In this document: positions 12,234-22,643 of the stretch, piece after piece
Numbering within the stretch: the stretch's first letter is position 1
How the letters are laid out: each line of letters starts with the position of its first letter
From: a virus
Virus record (IMG/VR): IMGVR_UViG_3300020401_000049
Span: 1 to 33,974 of that record
Strand: one strand, 5' to 3'
DNA length: 33,974 nucleotides
Position numbers and translations under genes: made by a program
Notes under the pieces: model-generated
Told to the model about the DNA's origin: nothing
Seen by the model: the letters and a program-made list of their open reading frames with translations, nothing else
Database searches by the model: none

Positions 12234-14696
12234 TTAAACTGTTGCTATAAGTCTTCCATTTGCATTTAAGCTAAATACAAAGCCGCTTGCGCTAAATAAT
12301 ACATCATCAAAAGCATCAAATTCAGCTCCGCTTATGTTATCTACTCCTTGATTTGTAGTTGTCACTCTAACTGAGTTGTTAGCTGGAGTAGGTGTATTAG
12401 CCGTTCCCCCCATATTACTATGTAATGTGCAGTAATAATAAAGTTGTGGAGCATTTGACGGAACAACATAAGTCAGAGTATTAGCTCCAGTATCTCTGGT
12501 CACTCCGTTGGTATATTCAGTACCTCCTCCGTGTGATCCGTTTGCAGTAGTTGATAATGCAAAAGGATGACCAGATGGATAACTGAAAACATAAGTGTTT
12601 CCCTCAAATAGTTCTAAAGTATCTTGTTGAATACCATTTACAAAATATTTATTAGATCCACTTACTGATTGAACAGTAATTGAAACATTTATTGTAGATG
12701 GATTGTAATACATTTCTAAACCATAAACTTCTGCTGAGCTAGCATTAGAATAAACTAAAGCATTCCCAGCTCCGTTGACAACTAACGCCTGTCCAGCTGA
12801 ACCAATTGATGATGGAGTATCTGTTAGATCGTTTATTGAAGTTGTGACAGTAGGCGTAGAATATTCTAAAGCCGTACCGCCAGAGTTCACGACTAAAGTT
12901 TGTCCCGCAGACCCTATTGCAGATGGAGTATCAACTAAATCATTTACTGAAATATTGGCTAATTGGAAAGTACCATAAGCCACTATCATAAGAATATCAT
13001 TAGCTGCCGCAGCTGTTGTTAATACAACGCTTGTCCCAGATGTTGCAGTAAAATCTGCATTTGCTAATTTTACCCCGTTCAAATAAATATCACAGAACCC
13101 GCTATCGTAAGCAAGTACGGATGAATTATTATCCGCTCCACTAAATACAGTTTGACCAGCTGTAGCTGTGTACTCGAACCTATTTGCGGTTCCGTTGACT
13201 GTGGAGCCTGCAGCCGCCCAGCCAGAGCTTTTATAAACTTTAAGCTCATTTGCTGTTGTATCAAAATATAGATCTCCCTGGTTTAATGATGTTGTAGGAG
13301 CTGAGGATGATATTCTATAAACATCCGCAAAATTTTGAACCGATATTAAATTATTATTTACATTAGTCACAGCTGCATGAGCTGCTGCTAAAGATGATAA
13401 TCCAGAAATTCCAGCTAAAGTGTTAATATTTGTTTCATTATTTTTGACAGCATTAATATTAGTCTCATTATTTTTAACAGCCGTCACATCTGCTGCAATT
13501 GTATTAACTCCAGAAATATCAGTACGGATACCATTAAGATTTGTAATCTCTGTACTTAAACCAGCTAAGTTTGTAATTTCAGTATTTAAACCAGCAACAG
13601 TTCCTAAATTATTTGTTGGAGATATTTGAGCTGCAACAGTATTTAAGTTAGCTTGATCTGTAGCTGTAAGTTGGATCTTTCTCCAAACTGTAGCTCCAAG
13701 ATCATAAACTTTCATTACATTAAGAGTAGTATCGAAATACAATGCTCCGTCTGTTAATGCGTTTCCATCATTATCAACAGATGGGTCTGAAGTTTTAGCT
13801 CCTAAAAATCTATCATCAAAATTATCTAACGCTGCCTCCGCTGCAGCTTGAGCTGTTTGAGCTGCTGTTCTTGCAGTTTCGGCTGCTGTCTGAGCTGTCT
13901 CGGATGCCGTCTTTGCAGTTTCCGCATCGTTCTTATGAGTTAATGCTGTTGCCGCTGATGCTGCAGCATTAGTCTCAGAAGTTGCTGCATTTGTTTCAGA
14001 AGTAGCCGCAGCTGCAGCTGATGAAGTAGCAGATGCTGCATCTACCAATAAATCCCATTTTGCGCTATCAGCATTTGTAGTTAAAGGCTGTGAACCAGAG
14101 GAAGTATGACCAGTATTAGCCATAAAAATATTATTGGTACTGGTATCCTTAACAATATCTCTAACAGCATATGTAGTTGATGCACTCCAATTTCCTCGAT
14201 TTGATCCAATCGTAGTAGTGACCGATAGCTCTCCAGAATTATCAAATCCTAAAATTTTTCCAGCTCTATCTGTAGCTCCAACAATAAACTCAGTTGAGTT
14301 CATCGTGTTAGTTCTTGATAATTTTAAAGATCTATCTACTTCTTCTTGTAGTTCTTGTTGTTGTAAAGTTAATTTATCAAGAGCTGCCTCATGTGTTTCA
14401 GCTGGAAATGGATCATTTGATATGTAATCTGTTTCTTGAGTTAAGTTTGTGTTTCTTAATAAGACTACAGTTATTCCAGTTGCGGGAGCTGTCACAAAAT
14501 TTACTTGTCCACCACTAGCTCCATTATCTACAATAGAATAATGAGTTGTTAAATTTTGTACTGTTTCAGTTCCATCTGAAGATCTTAGTATAACTTGCAA
14601 TTCTGCTGAGCTATGAATTGGAAAAGTAAAAGCAAAACTTGTTGTAGTGTTGTCTCCATTATAGGAATTTTTTACCGATAAACTCGATACTGTCAT
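12234..14696 (-). CDS. Tail fibre protein, T7 gp17-like N-terminus
   Basis: This 820-aa fibre has an N-terminal domain resembling the T7 gp17 tail-binding domain (about 1-150: SSLSVKNSYNGDNTTTSFAF ... HEAALDKLTLQQQELQEEVD). It continues with a module GNWSASTTYAVRDIVK and an Ala/Thr/Glu-rich coiled coil (about 215-300). Next come Asn/Leu/Ile repeats (NNETNINAVKNNETNIN) and two copies of NDL(V/T)DTPS(A/S)IGSAGQ. The beta-rich C-terminus includes YVFSYPSGHPFALS and YYYCTLHSNMGG, a cupredoxin-like pattern. It should be a trimeric host-recognition fibre. Confidence 0.85.
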   Translation of the reverse strand: MTVSSLSVKNSYNGDNTTTSFAFTFPIHSSAELQVILRSSDGTETVQNLTTHYSIVDNGASGGQVNFVTAPATGITVVLLRNTNLTQETDYISNDPFPAETHEAALDKLTLQQQELQEEVDRSLKLSRTNTMNSTEFIVGATDRAGKILGFDNSGELSVTTTIGSNRGNWSASTTYAVRDIVKDTSTNNIFMANTGHTSSGSQPLTTNADSAKWDLLVDAASATSSAAAAATSETNAATSETNAAASAATALTHKNDAETAKTASETAQTAAETARTAAQTAQAAAEAALDNFDDRFLGAKTSDPSVDNDGNALTDGALYFDTTLNVMKVYDLGATVWRKIQLTATDQANLNTVAAQISPTNNLGTVAGLNTEITNLAGLSTEITNLNGIRTDISGVNTIAADVTAVKNNETNINAVKNNETNINTLAGISGLSSLAAAHAAVTNVNNNLISVQNFADVYRISSSAPTTSLNQGDLYFDTTANELKVYKSSGWAAAGSTVNGTANRFEYTATAGQTVFSGADNNSSVLAYDSGFCDIYLNGVKLANADFTATSGTSVVLTTAAAANDILMIVAYGTFQLANISVNDLVDTPSAIGSAGQTLVVNSGGTALEYSTPTVTTSINDLTDTPSSIGSAGQALVVNGAGNALVYSNASSAEVYGLEMYYNPSTINVSITVQSVSGSNKYFVNGIQQDTLELFEGNTYVFSYPSGHPFALSTTANGSHGGGTEYTNGVTRDTGANTLTYVVPSNAPQLYYYCTLHSNMGGTANTPTPANNSVRVTTTNQGVDNISGAEFDAFDDVLFSASGFVFSLNANGRLIATV

Positions 14697-14793
14697 AATT
14701 TACTCTTTTGTTGTGTTAGGAAAAATTTTTGTAGGCGTTATAATCCCACTATATTTTTCGTATTAAATTAATTTGTCAATTCTGTCTATAGAA
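14697..14793 (-). promoter_or_regulatory. Possible promoter for the tail fibre genes
   Basis: The 97-bp gap contains, reading leftward, TTGACA near 14774-14769 and AT-rich boxes further on (TATAGT, TATAAC). Spacing to the nearest box is longer than ideal (20 bp). AATTCT and AGAATT form a small hairpin just after the upstream stop. It may give the fibre genes a separate promoter. Weak evidence. Confidence 0.25.
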
Positions 14794-17376
14794 TTATTCA
14801 GAAATTTGTGGTGTATCTGATGGCATATTTTCGCCTGGATACCACCAATAATCTCTGTTTTCTTTAGTTTGGTATCTTTTAATTACATTGTTGTTTTTTT
14901 TATGAAATTTAGGATCAATTAAGTTCTGCAGAGTATCTACTATAATCCTTTCCCATGCTGCTCTAAGATACCATATTGAGCTGCCTGGGGTATATTTTTT
15001 AATAAAATTAGAAAACTCTCTGCCTAAAGCTGGCTCTTTACCACCAGGCATATATCTAAATGTTTCATCTATTAGACCAAAAACATCTTTAGCAAAAGCT
15101 ACTGGTAATCCAAGTAAAGCATCTGTAATATCTGTTCCATAGTTTTCTCCCTCTGCCTCTTGATAAACTAGATCTCCAAAGATACCTAATCCACCACCAC
15201 CAATTAATCTCGCTAACCAGTATTGAAACATTTGTGTTTTATCTAAAGTGCTTAAATTTATTATATCTCTTCCTTTTAATACTTCTCTCATTTCATGTGA
15301 GTAAGCATTCATCAAAGTTGTACCAATTAAAAATGGTACTAAATAACCAGCTTTACCTTTTAAACCAGTTTCTCTTAAACCTCTCATTATATGAGTAAAA
15401 CCAATTGCAATTGCAAAATTTTTAAACATCAATCCAGATGCTAATATTTCTCCAGCAAATGTTCCTGGTTTATTTTTACCCATAACAGCAACTCTGCCTC
15501 TAATAGCAGCTGTAGGTATAGCATGATCTGTTTCTGTAAAAATCATTTCCATAATTCTGCCATGCAATCTATTAGCCTCTGATGGATCTAAGTCAGATCT
15601 TTTTAATAAATCTTCTGGCTTAAAAAACATAGCCTCGCCAGGTTTCATATTTGGATCATCAATAGCAGCATCATATAATTTAGTTTTTCTTATGACATCC
15701 CAATCTCCCTCTCTTATTCCATAAGTTTCTAAAGTTTGTGTAAGAGATCTTCCGTAAGATTGTAATTTTCCTTTTTGTGTTAAAGCATTTAATTCATCCC
15801 AAGATTTATTAAAATTATCTCCTAAGAAACCCATAAACTCCATACCAAATGCCCAACGACCAGCTTGTGTTAAATGTGATAAACCAGATGCTCTAAGTGT
15901 CATATCTGATAACATCTTTGCAAGTATTGGTGCATCGGTATCTATAAAATATCTATTAGCAGCTGATGCAATAGTTGACCAATGCTCAGCAACTAAGCCA
16001 GCTCTAATAGCTGCTTTAGACCAACTTTTGTCAGTTTTTAAACCATCCTTAATTAATTTTAATGCTTTTCTATTTGCTTTATATGCTGGTAATCCAAGAA
16101 ATTTAGATGTCATTCTTGAAAAGAAAAAGTCTGATTGTGCAAGTAATGTTGCAGATCCAATAACAGAAGATGTTAGGATATGTCTTAAACCAGCAAATCC
16201 CATAGCCCACCACTTATCTACTCCACTATTTAATCTGCCAGCATGAGATAAGTATAAATTTTCTAATCCCTCTATTTTAGATCTAACACTTTCTCTTTCT
16301 TTAATTGGTAAGTCTTTTGTATTAATTCTTATAAGATCAACTAAATATCTAAACCCAGCGTTAGGATTTGGTCCCAAGGCTCTCATCATAGCTGTATCTC
16401 TACTGATGCTTTCTAAATGCTGGTATATTGTAGATATAACATCTTCATCTCCAAACTTAGATTGATAAGCCATATAATCATCTGCGCTTTTAAAAACTAA
16501 AAATCTATGATCTAACCTGGCGTTAGCTGTCATACCAGATGCGTTGCTCATAGTTCTTGATGTAGATCTTGATCCAGCCACTAATTGACTTACTCCCTCA
16601 GTTCTTATTGCATCATAAGTTCTAGGTAATTCTAAAACTAATTCCTCTCTAGTAAATGATCTACCCGTTTTATTATTGATCATTCTTTCAAGATCTAATT
16701 TAGGTAAAATATATTCAATCCATTCTTCTTGTGTAGCTCGACCAACTTTAACTGCATTGTGTGGCTGTGGTAAATAATTACCTTTTATCTTAGCAACATT
16801 ACCACCAAATTGATTATGTCTAGTTCTTGCAAGCTCTATAGATTTATTAATTGCTGCAGCAAATTCTTTTGCTAAAGGATTTGCAGTAGATCCAGGTTCT
16901 AGTATTTCTTTAATAATTAATGGAGTAGTCATTTTTTGAAATTTATTTCTTCTGCCAAAATAACTTGTTCTATATTTTTCCATAAATTGAGCTAAGGGTG
17001 CGTGTACTAAACCAAGCTCAGTTCTTTTCATATTAGTAATTGATAAAATTTGATTGCCAGCATCTTGATCAAATATAGATCTTATACCCTCAATAATATC
17101 TTTATTACCTTTTACATCTCTATAATTTTCTGCAGTAAATTTATTCTGCGCTTGTACTCTAGCTTGATATAATGCGTTTCTTTTAGATCTTATTCTTTTC
17201 TCTAATTGTACATCCCAAGTCTCTTTAGCTGCAGCTCTTTCAGCCTCAAAGTCATTATAACCTTGAGCCTTAAATTTATCGTATTGTTTTTGAAATTCTA
17301 TTCTGTGAGCATCTGCTGCATCTGATGTCATCTCTCCATCTCTAAGCGCATTGCTAATACATTTTAAATAACTCAT
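14794..17376 (-). CDS. Large internal virion protein (T7 gp16-position)
   Basis: The 860-aa protein lies directly upstream of the tail fibre, where T7-like phages encode gp16. Helical charged N-terminus (SDAADAHRIEFQKQYDKFKA), then amphipathic or hydrophobic segments such as GFAGLRHILTSSVIGSATLL (about 395-414), ILASGLMFKNFAIAIGFTHI and VPFLIGTTLMNA. These could insert into the host envelope during ejection. I see no transglycosylase motif. It overlaps the ParB/RelSpo gene by four bases. Likely a component of the DNA-ejection channel. Confidence 0.75.
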   Translation of the reverse strand: MSYLKCISNALRDGEMTSDAADAHRIEFQKQYDKFKAQGYNDFEAERAAAKETWDVQLEKRIRSKRNALYQARVQAQNKFTAENYRDVKGNKDIIEGIRSIFDQDAGNQILSITNMKRTELGLVHAPLAQFMEKYRTSYFGRRNKFQKMTTPLIIKEILEPGSTANPLAKEFAAAINKSIELARTRHNQFGGNVAKIKGNYLPQPHNAVKVGRATQEEWIEYILPKLDLERMINNKTGRSFTREELVLELPRTYDAIRTEGVSQLVAGSRSTSRTMSNASGMTANARLDHRFLVFKSADDYMAYQSKFGDEDVISTIYQHLESISRDTAMMRALGPNPNAGFRYLVDLIRINTKDLPIKERESVRSKIEGLENLYLSHAGRLNSGVDKWWAMGFAGLRHILTSSVIGSATLLAQSDFFFSRMTSKFLGLPAYKANRKALKLIKDGLKTDKSWSKAAIRAGLVAEHWSTIASAANRYFIDTDAPILAKMLSDMTLRASGLSHLTQAGRWAFGMEFMGFLGDNFNKSWDELNALTQKGKLQSYGRSLTQTLETYGIREGDWDVIRKTKLYDAAIDDPNMKPGEAMFFKPEDLLKRSDLDPSEANRLHGRIMEMIFTETDHAIPTAAIRGRVAVMGKNKPGTFAGEILASGLMFKNFAIAIGFTHIMRGLRETGLKGKAGYLVPFLIGTTLMNAYSHEMREVLKGRDIINLSTLDKTQMFQYWLARLIGGGGLGIFGDLVYQEAEGENYGTDITDALLGLPVAFAKDVFGLIDETFRYMPGGKEPALGREFSNFIKKYTPGSSIWYLRAAWERIIVDTLQNLIDPKFHKKNNNVIKRYQTKENRDYWWYPGENMPSDTPQISE

Positions 17377-20300
17377 TTACAATCCTTTAATCTTTCTAAG
17401 GCTTGAGCTGCCTTAGCATCATCTTCCATAAACTCTCTCATAGGTTTGATAATATCTACTTCTTCTCCAGTAGCATCTATTCTAGTCCCTACATGAATAT
17501 TAGTATCAATTAATTCTTCTGAGCCTAAACCTTGTTTTTCTAAAGCTGTGAACCAGGCATCGTCTAGTTCCATTCTTATATTTTCTTTTGCTTTTTCAAA
17601 TGCAGCTAAACCTTTTGCAGTTTTAAATTGATCTGCTTTCATTTTGTATAGCTTATGAGATCTTGTCAAAATTTTGGCAGTAGATTTTAATCTAACTTGT
17701 AGTTCAACTGTCATGCCATCTTTAGTTAAAAGCTGCATGTGTATAGCTCTATAGCCAGATCCTCTTCCACCATCAGTTTTTAAAAAATCGTCAAACTCTA
17801 TTGCTTTTACAGAATTTTTAATATCTTGAGCTACAGCTCTAACCTGGTCAATAGTATCAAGATCTATTCTAGCTCTTAATAAATCAGATACTTCCTCAAT
17901 ATTACGAGTTTTTAGCTTTTCTGCCAAACTTGCGTCATCTTTTAGACTTATATCTATATTGGCTTTATGCTTTTCTTTAAATTTATTAAGAAAACTTAAA
18001 TATCCATCATAGTTCTTTTTGGCTAAAGCCTTTAATTCGTTGATGTCATTAACGCTATGATATATAATTCTTTTACTTATGGCACTTGTAGAACCAATAA
18101 CTTTATTATCAGATCCTCGTAAAGACGGAGGAGATGCTGTAGCGTCTGCAAAAACAGTAGATGGTGGAGTAGCTTTTGTTCGTTGGGATCCAGCTGCTAA
18201 ATCTTGGGAAATAGATAATTCCTTAACTGCTGGAGATGTGCTTACACTTCCATTACTGCCAACTTCATCTTTTATTTCTTTAGAAATACCCTCGCCTAAT
18301 ATTGCATCTGCAATTGATGGATCTTCTGAGGCTTGACCAACTTTAGGCTCACTAAATAATTTATTTGTTGTTAAGTCTTCTTCAAATTTCGGAGGTATCG
18401 TTGATGTCTCAATTTCAGTTTTGTTAGCTCCAAATGACTTGCTAACATCGCTCCCTCTAAAATCTCCTTTCGCAGCTGCGTCATCGATAGCTTGCTGGAA
18501 GAATTTTTCTGCGTCTGATCTTTTTCCATCTTTGAGGAGTTGAGCTGCTTTTGTGAGTTTGTCTGAGAGTTCTGCCCCAGCTCTAGTTGCGATCTGTTCA
18601 AATCTTTCTCCAACTTGCTCATATATTAATCTTTGCTCCTCATTGTTAAGTTTATTTAATTTATTTCCCGCTTTTTGTAAAGTTGTATCATTTTCAACAA
18701 TAGTCTTAAAAGCAGCACTTCTCTTGTTAATATTCTTTTTTGCCCAGTTTAATAACTGAGATCTCTCTACTAACAGAGTTTCTGCAAAAAAATCTGTACC
18801 AAATAATGTGTCTTGTTTAGTGACAGTTTTAGGAAGTGTATTTGTTAATCTTAATGTTTGCTCTAATTCTGCAACAGTTGAAAATTTTTTATCTTTTAAA
18901 ATTTTAATTATATTTGCGTGTAAAGATTTATCTTCAATAATCTCTCCAACTTTAGCACCCAGGTTTTCAAGTTGTCTATTATTAGATACCATCCCCCAAG
19001 CATCATCGCTTAATTCTGTTAAGCCAAATGTGTTTCTAACTAAATTAGTTCTAGGTGGTAAAAATTTTTTTATTTGTTCAGCATCAACACCATATCTGGA
19101 TCTTAGTATTTTAGCAGCATCACTAGCTGAACCAGTATTATTCATAAGATTAACCATTAAACCTTTAATCATGGCAGCCTCTGGTGTAATACCATCAGCC
19201 TCTCTTATTGTATAAGCTAGTAAATCTATTTTTTTTCCTTGAGCTGATAATCTTTTAGCCAATCCTAATCTTTGGTGTCCATCAACAATTGCTTTTTTTC
19301 CATTCCTATATTCAAAAACCATTATTGTTCCAGCTGCAACATTATCCCATTCTTTAACCTCAGCTAGTTTATTAGATACACCTCTTTTGTCTCCGTCAGT
19401 TTTATATTGAAAATTTACTGGATCAAATTCTATTTCTTCTGGTTTATAAATTTGATTATTAGCTGTTATCTCATTTATACTTTTAGATTTTATTGCTGCC
19501 TCAATAGGTTTTATTTCTTTTTTAATATCATTTAAAACTATTGTCTGAGCTGCATTATGATTTTCTGTATCTAGCTGCGATGTAGCTTTTGTTTCTTCAA
19601 AAGGATTTTCTGGCTGTTTAACTTTAGACAACTCTTCTGGATTTTCTATTTTAAGAGCTTTAGATATTTTATCTATTTCTGCATCGCTAGATTTATTTAA
19701 TGCTTTTCTTAATGTTCCAGTTGCATTAGGTACACCTTTAATCAAACCTTGTATTAATCCACCTAAAAGAAATGACCCAGCTCCAACAGTTAATGTATTT
19801 AAAACTCCAAGATTAACTGTCTTACCAAATAATTCTACTTCTGTTTTTAATCCTACTTCTTTTCTAAAACCTTGAGCTTTTATTTGAATAGGTATCTCAA
19901 CAGCTGTACCTATTAATCCCTCTACCCAGGCTACTCTCCAGGCAGCTGCTAGAGCTGTTGATGGCACTTTATACATAGCTCCAATTGGTAAAGTACCAAG
20001 AATTAAAGGATCTGTGACTAACGCAGAAAAAGAACCAGCAAAGTTTCCAAAGGTTCCCATACCAGTAGATCTGTCTGCTACATCAGCTTGTTTATCATGT
20101 ATCCCCTGGATCCTAACTCCCATGGTATTAAAAAACTGTTCTTGATTTTCATAACCCATGTTAGTCAATTCTTCTGCAATATCTGGATTTGCAGCTTTTA
20201 ACTCTTCTATTCTTTGCCAAAAAGTTTCTATGTTTTCTGTTTCTGATGGTGGCGGTTCATCTAATACTCTAGGATCTTCTGGTCCCAAAGGCACATCTTC

Positions 20301-20531
20301 ATTATTATAAATAGGATTGCTAAATTGTGAGTATCCTTTTTTATTAAGATGATCGACTAATAAACTATATTCTTTTTCTACAGAGTTTCTTTCACTATCA
20401 AATCTATCACTAGAAAACATAGCATCATAGCTAGCTCTAAAATTTTCTAAATATCCCGTTCTATTTCCACTTGCCCAGGATGTTTCTCCTAAAGAGTTTG
20501 TGGCTTTTTTCTCATCAAAGACAAAAGACAT
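17373..20531 (-). CDS. Internal virion protein with ParB-like and RelA/SpoT-like domains
   Basis: This 1052-aa protein lies among the ejection-protein genes. Hydrophobic segments occupy about 160-265. A ParB-like domain (about 385-500) has VDGHQRLGLAKRL (D417, R421), then GSASDAAKILRSRYG. A low-complexity linker (about 690-815) leads to a RelA/SpoT-type domain (about 820-975). In it D883 (VSDLLRARIDL), Y927 in GYRAIHMQL and E943 in MTVELQVRL match the metal-binding Asp and Glu and the guanine-stacking Tyr of (p)ppGpp synthetases. It resembles the polyvalent proteins that phages carry into the host. Both domain matches are by eye; activity is unproven. Confidence 0.75.
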   Translation of the reverse strand: MSFVFDEKKATNSLGETSWASGNRTGYLENFRASYDAMFSSDRFDSERNSVEKEYSLLVDHLNKKGYSQFSNPIYNNEDVPLGPEDPRVLDEPPPSETENIETFWQRIEELKAANPDIAEELTNMGYENQEQFFNTMGVRIQGIHDKQADVADRSTGMGTFGNFAGSFSALVTDPLILGTLPIGAMYKVPSTALAAAWRVAWVEGLIGTAVEIPIQIKAQGFRKEVGLKTEVELFGKTVNLGVLNTLTVGAGSFLLGGLIQGLIKGVPNATGTLRKALNKSSDAEIDKISKALKIENPEELSKVKQPENPFEETKATSQLDTENHNAAQTIVLNDIKKEIKPIEAAIKSKSINEITANNQIYKPEEIEFDPVNFQYKTDGDKRGVSNKLAEVKEWDNVAAGTIMVFEYRNGKKAIVDGHQRLGLAKRLSAQGKKIDLLAYTIREADGITPEAAMIKGLMVNLMNNTGSASDAAKILRSRYGVDAEQIKKFLPPRTNLVRNTFGLTELSDDAWGMVSNNRQLENLGAKVGEIIEDKSLHANIIKILKDKKFSTVAELEQTLRLTNTLPKTVTKQDTLFGTDFFAETLLVERSQLLNWAKKNINKRSAAFKTIVENDTTLQKAGNKLNKLNNEEQRLIYEQVGERFEQIATRAGAELSDKLTKAAQLLKDGKRSDAEKFFQQAIDDAAAKGDFRGSDVSKSFGANKTEIETSTIPPKFEEDLTTNKLFSEPKVGQASEDPSIADAILGEGISKEIKDEVGSNGSVSTSPAVKELSISQDLAAGSQRTKATPPSTVFADATASPPSLRGSDNKVIGSTSAISKRIIYHSVNDINELKALAKKNYDGYLSFLNKFKEKHKANIDISLKDDASLAEKLKTRNIEEVSDLLRARIDLDTIDQVRAVAQDIKNSVKAIEFDDFLKTDGGRGSGYRAIHMQLLTKDGMTVELQVRLKSTAKILTRSHKLYKMKADQFKTAKGLAAFEKAKENIRMELDDAWFTALEKQGLGSEELIDTNIHVGTRIDATGEEVDIIKPMREFMEDDAKAAQALERLKDCK

Positions 20532-22633
20532 TATCTACTTTCCCAGTTTGATCTAACTTTATTAAAATCTATTATAAAAAAATTATTACCCTCTTTTGCA
20601 AAATTACCATCGATTGCATATCTAGGTTCTGCATTAGCTTTAGATGGATGATCTTGCATAGCTACTTTAAATTTACCATAACCCACACTAACTAAATATG
20701 GATCTCCACCCTCAAAAATTTGTATATTTCTAATTTTACCATCAGCATCTTTACCTACTGCATCTCCAGGTAAGAATTTACCATCAACTGTAGTTCCGCT
20801 AGCTTTAGCTAACATAGCTGGATTTTCTTTTAACCAATCTACAAAATCATCAAACTCATCATTTTTTAACCACATAGGAACATGAACAGCGTTATTATTA
20901 TAATCTGCAACACCGCCATATTTACCATTAGCACCTAAAGACATATTCATTGCTTTGTCATAAAGTTTTTTATCAAATTGACCCGTCTTATATTTTGGAG
21001 AATTAAAATACATAGCAGCATAAATATTATCTGCAGTACCAACTATGTTATTAAATGTTTCTATATTTTCTGGAAATATATTTTTATATTTAGCAATCGT
21101 TAATCTTTTATCTGTATCGCTAACTTTAATATCTATGTTAGCTTGTTTATTTAATAAATAACCCTCAATAGCTAAATCTATTGCTTTATTAGGCATATTC
21201 TCAGATATAATACTTAATCCTCCTATATGAGCTAAGAATTGATCTTTTTCCTGGAGCTGCGCAAATACATCTGGAGCTGCATTACCAAAACCCTCTACTA
21301 AAATTTGAGACATAAATTTTATTTGTGTTGCGTTTTCCATTTTAGCTAACGCAGCTGTTATTTGTGTAGCCTCATTTTCTGATAAAAATTTACTTTCTAT
21401 TCCGTAAATAGCTCCAATACTTTCTGCTTGTGATTTTCTTTTAATCATAAGATCTTTAAAAGTTTCGAAGTTTTCTTGTGGATTTGATGCAAACTCATTA
21501 AAATCAATTGTTTCAATATTAAATGTACCTCTTTTAGATACAGCCATTATTGAATCTTTTTCTAAATCTGTTTTTAATTTTGCTAAATAATTTTCTGCAG
21601 TTTTTAATTGATCAAATAATGCAGTTGAAGTTCCATCTTTATTAGCAGCAATCTTAGCTCTAGTTTCTGTTAAAAAATCCTCAATTTGTAAAGGTGTCAT
21701 TAAATTTAAAGATTGTACTAAAGCAACTTTAGCTTTTATCTTTTGAGCTTTTATAATTATTTCTGGTTTATTTAATGCCTCTCCAGTTTTCATATAATCG
21801 TTAAGTGTAGTCATGTTAGGAAGAATGCCATTGTCAGCCATATTATCCATTTTAGTTAGCTCAGAATTAATTAATTTTGTAGATGTTGAGCTTGATGTTT
21901 TAAAATGTGTTTCTAGTTTTTCTATATCTTCTACACTTAATCTATTATCTTTTTTAGCAACTGATAAAGCACCCTCTCTTTGATCTATAGGTACATTTTT
22001 ATAACCATAAAAAGCTATATCTCTTTTAACTTTTTTTCTTACTTCATCAGATTTTTCGCCAAACAAATCTGTAAATGCTTTACTTTCTAATAAAACTTTC
22101 AATTCATCTTGTGCAGCATTTCTAGTGTTGACATCTTGTGTGTAAAGTATTTTTTTTGTTAATACATTTATATAATCTAATTTTTGAGATCTATTATTTT
22201 CAATTAAATTTGCAGTAGTCTTAGTTCTTATTTCGTTGACATCTTCTAATTCTTGTTTCTTTAACCAATTATTAAAATATTTTTTTGCAAATATTCCATT
22301 AAATTCTTTTGTTGTATCTTTAACTTTTTTAACTTCATTACTAAAATATTTAATACCCTCATCTGGATCATTCATATTTGATGCAATAAGTTTATGTGCA
22401 GATAAACCTTGCTCTGTTTCTGATCCGTTCATTACAGTTTTTTTCTTTTCAAACAAATCGTTTTCAGATTTTATTTGTTGGTGTTTTATGTAAAGATTTT
22501 CTCCAGATTTCAAAAAACCTTTCATAGCTTTACCAACAGAACCAGCCTCAGATAAACTAATTTGTCTTCTGTCGATTACATTTGAATTATCTGTAGTAGG
22601 TGTAAGTTGTGATTTGTATAATTTAATTGACAT
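20531..22633 (-). CDS. Internal virion protein (T7 gp15-position)
   Basis: The 700-aa protein is overwhelmingly helical and charged (KLYKSQLTPTTDNSNVIDRR ... IKYFSNEVKKVKDTTKEFNG), lacks membrane helices, and ends with a short beta-like region (YLVSVGYGKFKVAM). It is placed after the gp14-like gene, as T7 gp15 is. Such proteins are packed in the capsid and form part of the periplasmic ejection tunnel. TAATG joins it to the next gene. The family call rests on position, size and composition. Confidence 0.7.
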   Translation of the reverse strand: MSIKLYKSQLTPTTDNSNVIDRRQISLSEAGSVGKAMKGFLKSGENLYIKHQQIKSENDLFEKKKTVMNGSETEQGLSAHKLIASNMNDPDEGIKYFSNEVKKVKDTTKEFNGIFAKKYFNNWLKKQELEDVNEIRTKTTANLIENNRSQKLDYINVLTKKILYTQDVNTRNAAQDELKVLLESKAFTDLFGEKSDEVRKKVKRDIAFYGYKNVPIDQREGALSVAKKDNRLSVEDIEKLETHFKTSSSTSTKLINSELTKMDNMADNGILPNMTTLNDYMKTGEALNKPEIIIKAQKIKAKVALVQSLNLMTPLQIEDFLTETRAKIAANKDGTSTALFDQLKTAENYLAKLKTDLEKDSIMAVSKRGTFNIETIDFNEFASNPQENFETFKDLMIKRKSQAESIGAIYGIESKFLSENEATQITAALAKMENATQIKFMSQILVEGFGNAAPDVFAQLQEKDQFLAHIGGLSIISENMPNKAIDLAIEGYLLNKQANIDIKVSDTDKRLTIAKYKNIFPENIETFNNIVGTADNIYAAMYFNSPKYKTGQFDKKLYDKAMNMSLGANGKYGGVADYNNNAVHVPMWLKNDEFDDFVDWLKENPAMLAKASGTTVDGKFLPGDAVGKDADGKIRNIQIFEGGDPYLVSVGYGKFKVAMQDHPSKANAEPRYAIDGNFAKEGNNFFIIDFNKVRSNWESR

Positions 22634-22643
22634 ATTTTATCTC

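Noticed and set aside
13840-14030. Ala-rich repeats as a DNA repeat array or CRISPR
   Set aside because: They encode a heptad coiled coil (ETAQTAAETARTAAQTAQAA) in the tail fibre. The DNA repeats are short and irregular with no spacers.
12775-14518. Several plus-strand frames opposite the tail fibre gene
   Set aside because: They are reverse shadows of a repetitive Ala/Thr/Asn-rich gene with no ribosome binding sites.
18079-19215. Plus-strand and alternate-frame ORFs across the ParB/RelSpo gene
   Set aside because: The minus-strand frame carries clear ParB and RelA/SpoT motifs throughout. The others are shadows, so there is no sign of a hidden antitoxin there.
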